In this document: positions 7,298 to 15,420 of the stretch, one piece after another
Position numbering within the stretch: the first letter of the stretch is position 1
Layout of the letters: every line of letters starts with the position of its first letter
NCBI GenBank assembly: GCA_036403155.1
Contig: DASWRM010000074.1
Span: 32,566-96,565 of the forward strand
Reading direction: 5' to 3'
DNA from: Gaiellales bacterium
GTDB lineage: Bacteria; Actinomycetota; Thermoleophilia; Gaiellales; JAICJC01
DNA length: 64,000 bases
The notes under the pieces: generated by a model
The model's input: the letters and a program-made list of their open reading frames with translations, nothing else
Told to the model about the DNA's origin: nothing
Database searches by the model: none
Program-made: the position numbers and the translations under genes

Positions 7298-8689
7298 CTA
7301 CGAACTGGAGCCGTTCGAGCCGGCCTCGGACATCAGCCGCTCGGCCAGCTCGCGCTTCTGATCTGGCGAGAACTTCTTCAGCTCGTTGTTCAGCACGCGC
7401 TCGTTGATGGCGACGTTCCAGTAGTCGAGCGAGTCGACCCCGAGCAGGGCCGTCTTGCCGACAAACTGCCGCAGCACCTCGTTGGTCGGGCCCATCACCC
7501 AGCCGGCCTTGCCGTCGCGGAGGTAGCGCTCGAGCTGCAGCGGCTCCTTCTTGTACCCGGTGCCGCCGCAGCAGTGGAGCATCTTGTCGACGACGTGCGC
7601 GACGTTCTTGGCGGCGTTGAACTTGATCTGCCACGCCCAGTGCAGGTAGTTCCCGCGTGCCAGGTCGCCGATCGGCGGATTCGTCTTGCCGCCGTCGGTC
7701 GCGTTGTCCATCGCCTGCGCCACCGAGAAGACGAAGCAGCGCGAAGCGTTCGTGTCCATGATCGCCTCGCCGACCGCGTCCTGGATCGTCGGGTAGTCCG
7801 CGACGCGCATGCCCACGTCCTTGTGCTTCTTGACCGTCGTATGGCGGATCGCGATGTCGATGGAGCCCAGCGCGATGCCGTTCCAACAGCCGGACGAACC
7901 GATCAGGAAGTACGGGTCGACGGCCTCGTCGTTGGAGTTGGCCCCGTCGCCGATCGGCCCGACGAGCTGGTTCTCGGGGACGAACTTCCAGTCCAGCAGC
8001 AGCGTGCCGGACTGGTTGCCGCGCAGGCCCATCGCGTCCCACTCCTGCGGCTTCGCCTCGATCTCGTCCTTGTCGACCACGAACACCGACAGGTTCGAGT
8101 AGTCGCCGTTGTACTCGGGCGACGTCGTCTGCAGGACGTAGAAGTCCGCAAACCCGGCAGACGTCGTCCACGACGCCTTCTTCAGCACCTCGTAGCCGCC
8201 GTCGACCTTGCGGGCACCGGACGCGATCGGGTACCAGAAGTGCGAGCCGGTCTCCGGGTCGGAGTACGAGAGCGTCCCGAGCAGGCCTTCCCGCACCCGC
8301 TTCAGGTACTTGTCGACGATGTGATCCGTCGCGCGCAGGCGGAGCGCCTCGACGGCGCCCGTGTGCATGACGTAGCACATCGCGCACGATGCGTCGCCGT
8401 AGCGGGCGATCGTCTCGGTGACAGCCGCGTACATCACATGGTTCTGTCCGAGGCCGCCCCACTCCTTCGGCAGCAGCAGGCCAAGGAATCCGTCGGGGCC
8501 GAGCGCCTCGAGGCTCTTGCGCGGGAAGGTCAGCGTGCGGTCGTTCTCAGCCGCCAGCGGCCTGATCGTCTCTTCGCAGATCTCCTTCAGCCGCTCGAGC
8601 AGGCGGAGCTGCTCCTCGGTGAAAAACCAGTCGGGCTGGAACATCGGGTCGAGCCCGGCCATGGCCGACTCAGGAGCGACCGTTGCCAT
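7298..8689 (-). CDS. Acyl-CoA dehydrogenase-family flavoprotein
   Basis: 463 residues. The N-terminal helical domain (about 20-140), a beta-barrel middle domain (LSYSDPETGS, about 140-260) and the C-terminal four-helix domain with HCCGGTGYKKE (near residue 375) give the acyl-CoA dehydrogenase fold. A late 'NEVLRQFVG' helix follows. The family binds FAD and oxidises acyl-CoA esters, but several members act on amines, nitroalkanes or sulfur compounds. No CoA ligase, thiolase or ETF gene is nearby, so a standard beta-oxidation role is not supported. The gene is flanked by two APC permeases, and an inverted repeat lies between it and its -10-like TAGGAT. Confidence 0.85.
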   Translation of the reverse strand: MATVAPESAMAGLDPMFQPDWFFTEEQLRLLERLKEICEETIRPLAAENDRTLTFPRKSLEALGPDGFLGLLLPKEWGGLGQNHVMYAAVTETIARYGDASCAMCYVMHTGAVEALRLRATDHIVDKYLKRVREGLLGTLSYSDPETGSHFWYPIASGARKVDGGYEVLKKASWTTSAGFADFYVLQTTSPEYNGDYSNLSVFVVDKDEIEAKPQEWDAMGLRGNQSGTLLLDWKFVPENQLVGPIGDGANSNDEAVDPYFLIGSSGCWNGIALGSIDIAIRHTTVKKHKDVGMRVADYPTIQDAVGEAIMDTNASRCFVFSVAQAMDNATDGGKTNPPIGDLARGNYLHWAWQIKFNAAKNVAHVVDKMLHCCGGTGYKKEPLQLERYLRDGKAGWVMGPTNEVLRQFVGKTALLGVDSLDYWNVAINERVLNNELKKFSPDQKRELAERLMSEAGSNGSSS

Positions 8690-8721
8690 TCAGGACTCCT
8701 CTCGTGGGTTCTTCCTGCGGT

Positions 8722-8738
8722 GGGAAATGCAAATTCCC
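8722..8738 (-). promoter_or_regulatory. GGGAA-N7-TTCCC inverted repeat plus TAGGAT, candidate operator/promoter of the flavoprotein gene
   Basis: GGGAA (8722-8726) and TTCCC (8734-8738) face each other around 7 bp, downstream of a TAGGAT hexamer (complement of 8745-8750) read toward the flavoprotein gene starting at 8689. An operator placed just downstream of -10 would suit a repressor. Confidence 0.4.
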
Positions 8739-8770
8739 CCGCATATCCTACGCCTCGCCCGCCGTATCGG

Positions 8771-10147
8771 CTATGTGAGCGTGGCCAACTCTTCCTCGCT
8801 GCGCCGCTCAGCCTCCGACACGCCGCCGGGCCGCCCGGCGCGGTCCCAGAGCGCGAACAGCCCCCCGGCCGTGATCCCGGCGGCCGCCAGCGACGCGAGC
8901 GGATACCCGCGCCTGAGGTTCACCGCCAGCGTGAGGGCGACGGCGGCCAGGCTGACGAGGTTGACCGCCAGCAGCAGCCACCGGCCCTCGCGGCGAGAGA
9001 ACCGGCTCATGGAGAGCAGCCCGAACACGAACGAGACGAACACCGCGACCGCGTAGAACAGCACCAGCTCCTGCTCCCGCCCGCCACCGGCGAGGATGAC
9101 CGCGCACGACACGGCGAGGAACACGCCGACCGACCAGTATGGCGTGTGGTGCGCGTTCGTCCGGCCGAGCGACGCAGGCAGGATGCCCTCGCCGCCCCGG
9201 CCGCGCGCGAGCGCCTTCAGCAGCCCGGGCCCCGCCTGGAACGAGCTGCTCGCCGCGGCCAGGAGCAGCACCGCGCTCGTCAGCTGGAACGCTGCAAACA
9301 GCGGGCCGTCACCGACGGCGGCGCGCGCGATCTCGGCGATCTGCGTCGAGTCGCCCGGAGGGATGCCGACGTGGAGCCGCACCGCCAGCGCGGTGAGGCC
9401 GATCGTCAGCCAGGCGACGATCCCGAGCGTGAGCCAGAGCGTGATCTGGCCGAAGCGCACCTTTCCCGCACGGTCGAGCTGGCCGAGCTGCGCGACGGCC
9501 GACGAGGGTGCCTCCACGCCCGTGGCGAGCGCCATGGCGACCGGAAACGCGAGCAGGACGGCGAGGGGGGCGCTTCCCGTCGCAGACGGCGGGTCGAGCC
9601 GCGCATGGCCGTGCCCGTGCGGCCCCACCAGCCCCCAGAGGATGACCAGCGATCCGATGCAGACGAACGAGACGGTCATCGCCGCAAACAGGGTGCGGCC
9701 GCCGTGCCCGAACCATGTCAGGCCGGCGACGAGCGTGCAGAGCGCAACGGCGACCGGCAGCCGTGCGGAGGCGACGCTCGGCACGTAGGCCACGATCGCG
9801 GATGTGGCCGCCGAACAGCTGATGGCGATCGTCAGCGCGTAGTCGACGATCAGGGAGCCGAGCGGCAGGAACGCCCATCCCTCGCCGAACGCCGTGCCGG
9901 CCGCGGCCGCGTCGCCGCCACCCGGGAAGCGCGCCACCAGGCGGTGGTAGTTGACGATAACGAGGGCGATGATCGCGACGACGAGTGCCATCGTCGGCAG
10001 GAGCAGTCCCAGCCTTCCGTCCAGCGCGCGAAGCGCCGCCTCGATGGCGTAGGCGACGGACGAGACGGGATCGCCCATCACCGCGAACGCGAACGCCAGC
10101 ATCAGCACGGGGCGTGAGTGGAGAAGACGGCGGGCGGAAGCGGGCAT
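8771..10147 (-). CDS. APC-superfamily permease
   Basis: 458 residues, with about 11-12 hydrophobic segments starting at residue 13 and running to about 440. The first helix region (FAVMGDPVSSVAYAIEAAL) resembles the unwound TM1 substrate region of amino acid permeases. It is divergently arranged with the PucR-type regulator at 10253, which is the usual layout for a transporter controlled by its neighbour. Substrate unknown. The C-terminal tail is Glu/Arg-rich. Confidence 0.8.
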   Translation of the reverse strand: MPASARRLLHSRPVLMLAFAFAVMGDPVSSVAYAIEAALRALDGRLGLLLPTMALVVAIIALVIVNYHRLVARFPGGGDAAAAGTAFGEGWAFLPLGSLIVDYALTIAISCSAATSAIVAYVPSVASARLPVAVALCTLVAGLTWFGHGGRTLFAAMTVSFVCIGSLVILWGLVGPHGHGHARLDPPSATGSAPLAVLLAFPVAMALATGVEAPSSAVAQLGQLDRAGKVRFGQITLWLTLGIVAWLTIGLTALAVRLHVGIPPGDSTQIAEIARAAVGDGPLFAAFQLTSAVLLLAAASSSFQAGPGLLKALARGRGGEGILPASLGRTNAHHTPYWSVGVFLAVSCAVILAGGGREQELVLFYAVAVFVSFVFGLLSMSRFSRREGRWLLLAVNLVSLAAVALTLAVNLRRGYPLASLAAAGITAGGLFALWDRAGRPGGVSEAERRSEEELATLT

Positions 10148-10149
10148 GG

Positions 10150-10169
10150 GTCTGGTGTGCCGACCAGAC
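10150..10169. promoter_or_regulatory. 20-bp palindrome adjoining the start of the APC permease gene
   Basis: GTCTGGT (10150-10156) and ACCAGAC (10163-10169) are perfect 7-bp arms around 6 bp. It starts 2 bp upstream of the permease ATG (10147) in the divergent spacer to the regulator gene, so it could be an operator or a hairpin around the ribosome site. Confidence 0.45.
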
Positions 10170-10240
10170 TTCCCGGCGCGCCGGCGTCAAGCCTATCGCA
10201 GCGGGAACCGGTCCCTCAGCGCGCGGGAAAGGGCGGGAGA

Positions 10241-10246
10241 TACGAT
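10241..10246 (+). promoter_or_regulatory. Candidate -10 element (TACGAT) of a leaderless regulator mRNA
   Basis: TACGAT ends 6 nt before the ATG at 10253, with no Shine-Dalgarno sequence in between. Transcription would start at or next to the A of the start codon. Confidence 0.5.
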
Positions 10247-10252
10247 TCTCGT

Positions 10253-12061
10253 ATGGCGGTTTCGCACACATCGGTGGTGTCGAGTGACACACCCGAGCGC
10301 ACGGTCGAGAGCCGGTACCTGTATCGGATCATCAACACCGTCTCGTCGACTCTCGATCTCGACCGGGTGCTTCGCGCGATCGTCGATCTGGTCAGCGAGG
10401 CGATCGACTGCCATGCCTGCTGGATCTACTTCGTCGACCCAGACGACGACGGCCTCGTTCTGCGGGCGGTGTCCGACCCGTATGCGGCGCTCGTGGGACG
10501 CCTCCGATTCGAACCGGGCGAGGGCCTCGCGGGGTGGGTGGCCGAACACAACCGCCCGGTCTTCATCCCCGAAAACGCACCGGACGATCCGCGCGCCAAG
10601 GTCGTCCCCGAAGCGGACGAGGAGAAGTACGGTTCGCTGTGCGCCGCCCCGCTGCGGACCAAGGCGGGAACCGTGATCGGGGTGATCGCGCTGCACGCGG
10701 AGGCGCCGCGGGAGTTCACGCGCGCGGATTCCGACTTCCTGGTGCACGCCGCGACGCTCGTTGCCGGGGCCGTCGAGAACGCCCGGCTGTTCGAGGACAC
10801 CCGCCGGCGCCTCTCGCTGGTGGAGGGACTCTCCGATCTGGCGCGCGCCCTCTCGGCTGCCTCGACGCTCGAGAGCCTGCTGCCGGCTGTCGCGCGCCGC
10901 GCGCAGCGGCTGCTGGAGGCGTCGTCGTGCGACGTGCTGATCGCCGACGCCGACGGGCGAGCGCTCTCCCCGGGCGCCGCCTGGCCGGGCGGCGGTGAGG
11001 TGCCGCAGACCGTCAACGTCCACGAGCTCGGGCTCGAGCTCGCGCTCTCCGCTCGCGGCGGCGGCGAGAAGTCGAGCCACCGCCTGGCCACCGCCCTCTG
11101 GGGCGCCGAGGTGGCGGGCACCGCGCTCGTGGTGCCCATGGTCGCAGCCGAGGAGCTGGTCGGTGTGCTGGCGCTCCGCTTCGCGGGCGCCCGCCGGATC
11201 GATGCAGAGCACCGCGAGCTGGCGGGCTCGATCGCGAACCAGGCGGCCGTCGCGATCAAGAAGGTGCAGCTGATCGACCGGCTGACCGAGCGAAACGCGA
11301 TCAAGGATCTGCTCGAGGACCTGTCCCGGGGAACCGCGTCGCTGTCCGAGCTCGAGGAGCGAGCGTCCGCGCTCGGGTGCGACCTTGGCGCCCCGCATCT
11401 CGTGCTGCAGGCGGCGCCCAGGCCCGGCCCTTCGGAGGCGAGCTGGGACGCCGTCGCCGAGTCGCTGGAGCAGGCGGTCGCCCGCGCGTTCCCCGGCTCG
11501 CTGTTCGACCGCCGGGACTCGGCGCTCCGCGGCCTGGTGCGGCTGAACGGCTTCGACGAATCCGCGGTGGCCGACCGCCTGCGCGAGATCCATGCGCGGC
11601 TGAACGGCACGCATCCGCTGGCGATCGGGCTGTCCAACCGGTGTGAGCGCGCGGGCGCCTACCCGAACGGCTTCAGCGAGGCCGAGCACGCGGTGGTCGC
11701 GGCATCCGTGGTCAGCAGCGAGCCGGGCGTCGTCAACTTCGACGACCTCGGCGCGTACAAGTACCTGCTCAAGGTGTCGCAGGACGGGCACGTCCGCGAC
11801 CGGCGCGGCGAGGCGCTGCAGCAGCTCGCCTCCTACGACCAGCGGCACCGCTCCCAGCTCCTGCTGACGCTCGAGGAGTATCTCCGGCGGCGGGGCAACA
11901 TCGCGGCGGCGGCGCAGACGCTCTATGTGCATCCGAACACGCTGCGCCAGCGTCTTCGCAGGATCCAGGACCTCACCGGTCTGGACGTCGCGCGCGAGGA
12001 CTGGCTCATGATCGAGATCGAGCTTAAGCTCCTTCGGCTCGATCAGGCCCTCGGCCGCTAG
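10253..12061 (+). CDS. GAF-GAF-PucR/CdaR-type transcriptional regulator
   Basis: 602 residues from ATG 10253; the longer frame runs into the divergent gene's promoter. Two GAF-like sensory domains (about residues 30-175 and 190-345) are followed by a CdaR-like middle region and a C-terminal PucR-type helix-turn-helix (about 545-590: GNIAAAAQTLYVHPNTLRQRLRRI). PucR proteins activate purine, amino acid or amine catabolic genes in response to small ligands. The gene ends 208 bp before the gamma-glutamylmethylamide synthetase gene and is divergent from an APC permease, so it is a strong candidate regulator of the N-methylglutamate operon, the permease or both. Confidence 0.85.
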   Translation: MAVSHTSVVSSDTPERTVESRYLYRIINTVSSTLDLDRVLRAIVDLVSEAIDCHACWIYFVDPDDDGLVLRAVSDPYAALVGRLRFEPGEGLAGWVAEHNRPVFIPENAPDDPRAKVVPEADEEKYGSLCAAPLRTKAGTVIGVIALHAEAPREFTRADSDFLVHAATLVAGAVENARLFEDTRRRLSLVEGLSDLARALSAASTLESLLPAVARRAQRLLEASSCDVLIADADGRALSPGAAWPGGGEVPQTVNVHELGLELALSARGGGEKSSHRLATALWGAEVAGTALVVPMVAAEELVGVLALRFAGARRIDAEHRELAGSIANQAAVAIKKVQLIDRLTERNAIKDLLEDLSRGTASLSELEERASALGCDLGAPHLVLQAAPRPGPSEASWDAVAESLEQAVARAFPGSLFDRRDSALRGLVRLNGFDESAVADRLREIHARLNGTHPLAIGLSNRCERAGAYPNGFSEAEHAVVAASVVSSEPGVVNFDDLGAYKYLLKVSQDGHVRDRRGEALQQLASYDQRHRSQLLLTLEEYLRRRGNIAAAAQTLYVHPNTLRQRLRRIQDLTGLDVAREDWLMIEIELKLLRLDQALGR

Positions 12062-12062
12062 C

Positions 12063-12126
12063 CTGGCGGCTGCATCGCTCGCGTTTCGCTCGCCAGGGCG
12101 GCTGCATCGCGTGCGTTTCGCTCGCC
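12063..12126. repeat. Two tandem copies of a 32-bp unit
   Basis: 12063-12094 and 12095-12126 share GCGGCTGCATCGC and GCGTTTCGCTCGCC in the same order with only a few differences. They begin one base after the regulator gene stop and lie just upstream of the ATCAC array. They may be a local duplication without function or an upstream part of the control region. Confidence 0.7.
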
Positions 12127-12147
12127 GGGCCGCTCCAACGCGCGGGG

Positions 12148-12185
12148 ATCACGCTCGCATCACACCGCCATCACGCTCGCATCAC
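12148..12185 (+). promoter_or_regulatory. Four direct ATCAC elements at an exact 11-bp period upstream of the NMG operon
   Basis: ATCAC occurs at 12148, 12159, 12170 and 12181, each copy separated by exactly 6 bp. This is the geometry of binding sites for OmpR/PhoB-type regulators in actinobacteria, such as GlnR boxes (two 5-bp half-sites, 6-bp spacers, 11-bp period) and PhoP boxes. The TCAC core fits the TNAC half of the GlnR consensus. It ends 84 bp before the synthetase ATG. Which protein binds is inferred. Confidence 0.6.
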
Positions 12186-12186
12186 G

Positions 12187-12225
12187 CCGACCGAAAACAT
12201 GCCGGACCCCTAGTAATTCGGTCGG
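12187..12225 (+). promoter_or_regulatory. 9-bp inverted repeat surrounding the likely NMG operon promoter
   Basis: CCGACCGAA (12187-12195) pairs perfectly with TTCGGTCGG (12217-12225) across 21 nt. A TAGTAA/AGTAAT -10-like sequence (12211-12217) sits next to the right arm. The repeat begins two bases after the last ATCAC element, so both features form one compact control region. Confidence 0.5.
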
Positions 12226-12269
12226 GAGTTTGCGACATTCTGCTCGAAATCGACGTGAAGGAGACCGGA

Positions 12270-13646
12270 ATGGCCACTGTCAGCGCGCGTCCACTCGCAG
12301 ACACGATCCGCGCGAAGGCGGAACAGGACGGGATCAAGTTCTTCTTCGCGCAGTTCGTGGATATGCACGCGAAGCCCTCGGCGAAGCTCGTGCCGATCGA
12401 GAACTGGGAGAACCTCGTCACCGAGGGTGCGGGCTTCGCGGGCTTCGCCGCCGGCCCGATCGGCCAGACGCCGGCATCGCCCGACATGATGGCGATCCCC
12501 GACCTGGGCAGCTACACCCCCGTCCCGTTCAAGCCGGGGCTGGCGCGGTTCGCATGCGACATCACCGTCGAGGGTGAGGAGTGGCCGTACTGTCCCCGGA
12601 CGATTCTCCGGCGCCAGATCGAGCGGGCGAAGAAGCTCGGATACACGTTCAAGGTCGGCATGGAGCTGGAGTTCTTCCTCCTGCGTGAGACGGAGGACGG
12701 ACGCCTCGAGCTCGCAGACCCGCTCGACCGGCTCGACCAGCCGTGTTACGACATGAAGGGCCTGACCCGGCAGTACGAGTTCCTCAGCCAGCTGTCCACG
12801 TACATCAACCAGCTCGGCTGGGGCAGCTACGCGAACGACCACGAGGACGCGAACGGCCAGTTCGAGTCGAACTTCGAGTTCGCCGACGCCCTGACCACCG
12901 CCGACCGCGCGATCTTCTTCCGCTACATGGTGCACGCCATGGCCCAGGAGCGGGGGATGCTGGCGACGTTCATGGCCAAGCCGTTCGGCCACCTGACGGG
13001 CAACGGCGGCCACTTCCACATGTCGCTGTGGGACGAGAGCGGAACGACCGACCTGTTCAAGGACGACGACGACCCCAACGGGCTCGGCCTCTCGAAGCTG
13101 GGCTACCAGTTCACCGCCGGGCTGAAGAAGCACGCGAAGGCCTACATCGCCGTGACGGCGCCGACGGTCAACTCCTACAAGCGCCTCACCACCACCGCCG
13201 GCACGCCCACGTCGGGCGCCACCTGGTCGCCGATCTTCATCACCCACGGTGCCAACAACCGCACGCAGATGCTGCGCCTGCCCGGCGGCCACGTCGAGGA
13301 TCGAACGGTGGACGGCTCGTGCAACCCCTACCTCGCGATGGCGGTGATCCTCGCCGCGGGCCTGGACGGGATCGAGAAGGACATGGACGCCGGGCCGCAC
13401 AACGACGACAACCTGTACGAGCTGACCGAGAAGGAGCTGAAGCGGCGCAAGATCGAGCTGCTTCCGGCCAACCTGCTCGACGCGACGCGGCACCTCGAGA
13501 AGGATCAGGTGATCCGGGAGGCACTCGGAAACACGGGCACCGAGGACTACGTCGACTACTACGTGAAGACGAAGCAGGACGAGTGGAAGGCCTACCACGA
13601 GCAGGTCACGCCGTGGGAGGTCAGCCGCTACCTGACGCTGTTCTAG
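12270..13646 (+). CDS. gmaS: Gamma-glutamylmethylamide synthetase (glutamine synthetase type III / GlnT family)
   Basis: 458 residues from ATG 12270, preceded by AAGGAG. Glutamine-synthetase catalytic motifs are present: MELEFFL (metal-binding Glu, about residue 132-138), NGGHFHMSLW (ammonium/ATP site, about 247-256) and the late NNRTQMLRLPGGHVEDR segment with the arginines that bind glutamate. The length and sequence match the GMAS/GlnT branch and not housekeeping GlnA. GMAS ligates methylamine to glutamate with ATP to give gamma-glutamylmethylamide. The following genes encode the rest of the N-methylglutamate pathway, which makes this assignment firmer than sequence alone. A REP-like palindrome follows the stop. 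Confidence 0.88.
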   Translation: MATVSARPLADTIRAKAEQDGIKFFFAQFVDMHAKPSAKLVPIENWENLVTEGAGFAGFAAGPIGQTPASPDMMAIPDLGSYTPVPFKPGLARFACDITVEGEEWPYCPRTILRRQIERAKKLGYTFKVGMELEFFLLRETEDGRLELADPLDRLDQPCYDMKGLTRQYEFLSQLSTYINQLGWGSYANDHEDANGQFESNFEFADALTTADRAIFFRYMVHAMAQERGMLATFMAKPFGHLTGNGGHFHMSLWDESGTTDLFKDDDDPNGLGLSKLGYQFTAGLKKHAKAYIAVTAPTVNSYKRLTTTAGTPTSGATWSPIFITHGANNRTQMLRLPGGHVEDRTVDGSCNPYLAMAVILAAGLDGIEKDMDAGPHNDDNLYELTEKELKRRKIELLPANLLDATRHLEKDQVIREALGNTGTEDYVDYYVKTKQDEWKAYHEQVTPWEVSRYLTLF

Positions 13647-13660
13647 GCGGAACCGCCGAG

Positions 13661-13688
13661 CCGGGTCTGCCGTTGCGGGCTGACCCGG
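13661..13688. repeat. REP-like palindrome, copy 1
   Basis: CGGGTC...GACCCG arms with the single T opposite T mismatch also seen in the copies at 32219-32386 and 45825-45912. It lies 15 bp after the synthetase stop in the 182-bp gap before mgsA and could end or stabilise the gmaS transcript. Confidence 0.6.
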
Positions 13689-13828
13689 CCGGCCCCTGCA
13701 CGCCCGGCCCGTGTGCACTTCCCCACACACCGCCCGCGGGAATTGCATCCCCGCTGGCACTGCCCCCGACCCGCGGAGATCCATAGGATGGTGGCTCCAC
13801 CGCTGTCGTCTGGAAAGGACTGGTCCAC

Positions 13829-14728
13829 GTGTGCGGGTTGTGTGGATTCCTCTACAAGGATCCGAGCCGGTACGGACCCATCGGGCGCGCCATGTTCGAC
13901 ATGCTCACGCCCCTCGACCGGCGTGGCACCGATTCGACCGGCACCGCCCTCTACGGCACCCCGGGCGACGACTCCTACGTCGTCCGCGTGCGCATGGAGG
14001 CGAACGGTGACACCCCCGCGCGCGTGCACGAGGCGCTGGCGGGCGCCGGCGCCGTCACGGAGGAGTCCCACACCGGCGGCAACCTCCGGGCGCGGGTCAC
14101 CTACAGCGGCGACCTCGGCGACCTGACCGACATCGTCGAGCGGGTGCCCGACACCGAGGTGTTCTCGATCGGCCGGTCGATGGAGATCGTCAAGGACGTC
14201 GGCGACGCCGCGGATGTCGAGCGCTCCGCGCCGTACCGCGAGTTCCAGGGCAGCCACGCGATCGGCCACACCAGGATGGCGACCGAGTCGCTCGTCGACG
14301 TGGCGCACAGCCATCCGTTCTGGGCGCGGCCGTTCCCCGACATCTCGGTCGTCCACAACGGGCACATCACGAACTACCACAAGCTGCGCCGACGGCTCGC
14401 GGAGAAGGGGCACCGCTTCGCGACGGGCAACGACTCCGAGGCGATCGCGGTCTACATCGCCGACAAGCTCGAGGAGGGCAACTCGCTCGAGGACGCCCTC
14501 CGCTCATCGGTGCACGACCTGGACGGGACGTTCGCGTACCTGATCTCGACGCCCGACGGCATCGGCGTGGCGCGCGACCGCTTCGCGCTGAAGCCGCTGA
14601 TCTTCGCCGAAGACGACGAGCAGGTGTTGATCGCATCCGAGGAGATCGCGGTGCGCCGGGTCGCAGCGTCGCCCGACCTGCGACCCCGCGAGCTCGGAGC
14701 AGGGGAGGTGCGCTGGTGGCTACGTTGA
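13829..14728 (+). CDS. mgsA: N-methylglutamate synthase subunit A (class II glutamine amidotransferase domain)
   Basis: 299 residues. The GTG start gives MCGLCGF, so Cys2 becomes the N-terminal nucleophile after Met removal, as in PurF/GltS-type amidotransferases. Supporting residues are seen in GHTRMAT (about 150) and HNGHITNYHKLR (about 176), then NDSEAIA. In the NMG pathway this subunit removes methylamine (or ammonia) from the gamma-amide for transfer within the synthase. GAAAGGAC precedes the start at a suitable distance. The stop overlaps mgsB by 13 nt. Confidence 0.88.
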   Translation: MCGLCGFLYKDPSRYGPIGRAMFDMLTPLDRRGTDSTGTALYGTPGDDSYVVRVRMEANGDTPARVHEALAGAGAVTEESHTGGNLRARVTYSGDLGDLTDIVERVPDTEVFSIGRSMEIVKDVGDAADVERSAPYREFQGSHAIGHTRMATESLVDVAHSHPFWARPFPDISVVHNGHITNYHKLRRRLAEKGHRFATGNDSEAIAVYIADKLEEGNSLEDALRSSVHDLDGTFAYLISTPDGIGVARDRFALKPLIFAEDDEQVLIASEEIAVRRVAASPDLRPRELGAGEVRWWLR

Positions 14729-15420
14729 CGAGCGAGATCGACTGCGCGCAGCACACGACGCGCGAGATCAACCAGGCGATCAAGCGGGCGGCCGCCGACG
14801 GCGTCCCCGAGGTGCGCCTGACCAACCCCGCCGCGCGGCACTGCCTCGCCGTGGCGGTGATGGCGCCGGTGCGCATCGTCTTCGACGGCCCGGTGGGCTG
14901 GTACTGCGGGGGCATGTGCGACGGCGCCGACATCGTCGTCAACGGCAACTGCGGCTGGAGCCTCGGCGAGAACCTGATGTCCGGGTCGATCTCGGTGCAC
15001 GGCAACGGCGGCAGCTCCGCCGGCGCGACCATCCGCGGCGGGCGCATCTTCGTCGAGGGAGACACGGGCGCCCGCAGCGGCATCGCGATGAAAGGCGGCA
15101 CCCTCGTCGTCGGCGGCTCCGTCGGCTACATGTCGGCGTTCATGATGCAGCGCGGCACGATCATCGTCTGCGGCGACGCGGGCGACGGCATCGGCGACTC
15201 GATGTACGAGGGCACCGTCTTCGTGGGCGGGTCGATCCACTCGCTCGGCGCGGACTGCGTCGAGGCGGAGCTGACCGGCGACGACCGCGCAATGCTCGAA
15301 ACGGAGCTGACGGCCAGCGGCATCGACGCCGGTGCCGGCGACTGGAAGAAGCTCGTGTCCGGCCGCAAGCTCTGGAACTTCTCGAAGCACGAGTATGACC
15401 ACTGGAGGGCGGCGCTATGA
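14716..15420 (+). CDS. mgsB: N-methylglutamate synthase subunit B (GXGXG glutamate-synthase C-terminal domain)
   Basis: 234 residues from GTG 14716. The body is a right-handed beta-helix of repeated Gly-rich strands (GNGGSSAGATIRGG, GDTGARSGIAMKGG, GDAGDGIGDSMYEG), the GXGXG domain that forms the C-terminal part of bacterial glutamate synthase. In NMG synthase it is a separate subunit with a structural role between the amidotransferase and synthase subunits. It overlaps mgsA by 13 nt and mgsC by 4 nt (ATGA). Also called GlxC in rhizobial clusters. Confidence 0.88.
   Translation: MATLTSEIDCAQHTTREINQAIKRAAADGVPEVRLTNPAARHCLAVAVMAPVRIVFDGPVGWYCGGMCDGADIVVNGNCGWSLGENLMSGSISVHGNGGSSAGATIRGGRIFVEGDTGARSGIAMKGGTLVVGGSVGYMSAFMMQRGTIIVCGDAGDGIGDSMYEGTVFVGGSIHSLGADCVEAELTGDDRAMLETELTASGIDAGAGDWKKLVSGRKLWNFSKHEYDHWRAAL

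Noticed and set aside
7283..10117. 944-codon plus-strand open frame
   Set aside because: Composition is a mirror of the minus-strand flavoprotein and APC genes, rich in Arg, Val and His with no family motif. Long antisense frames are expected at this GC content.
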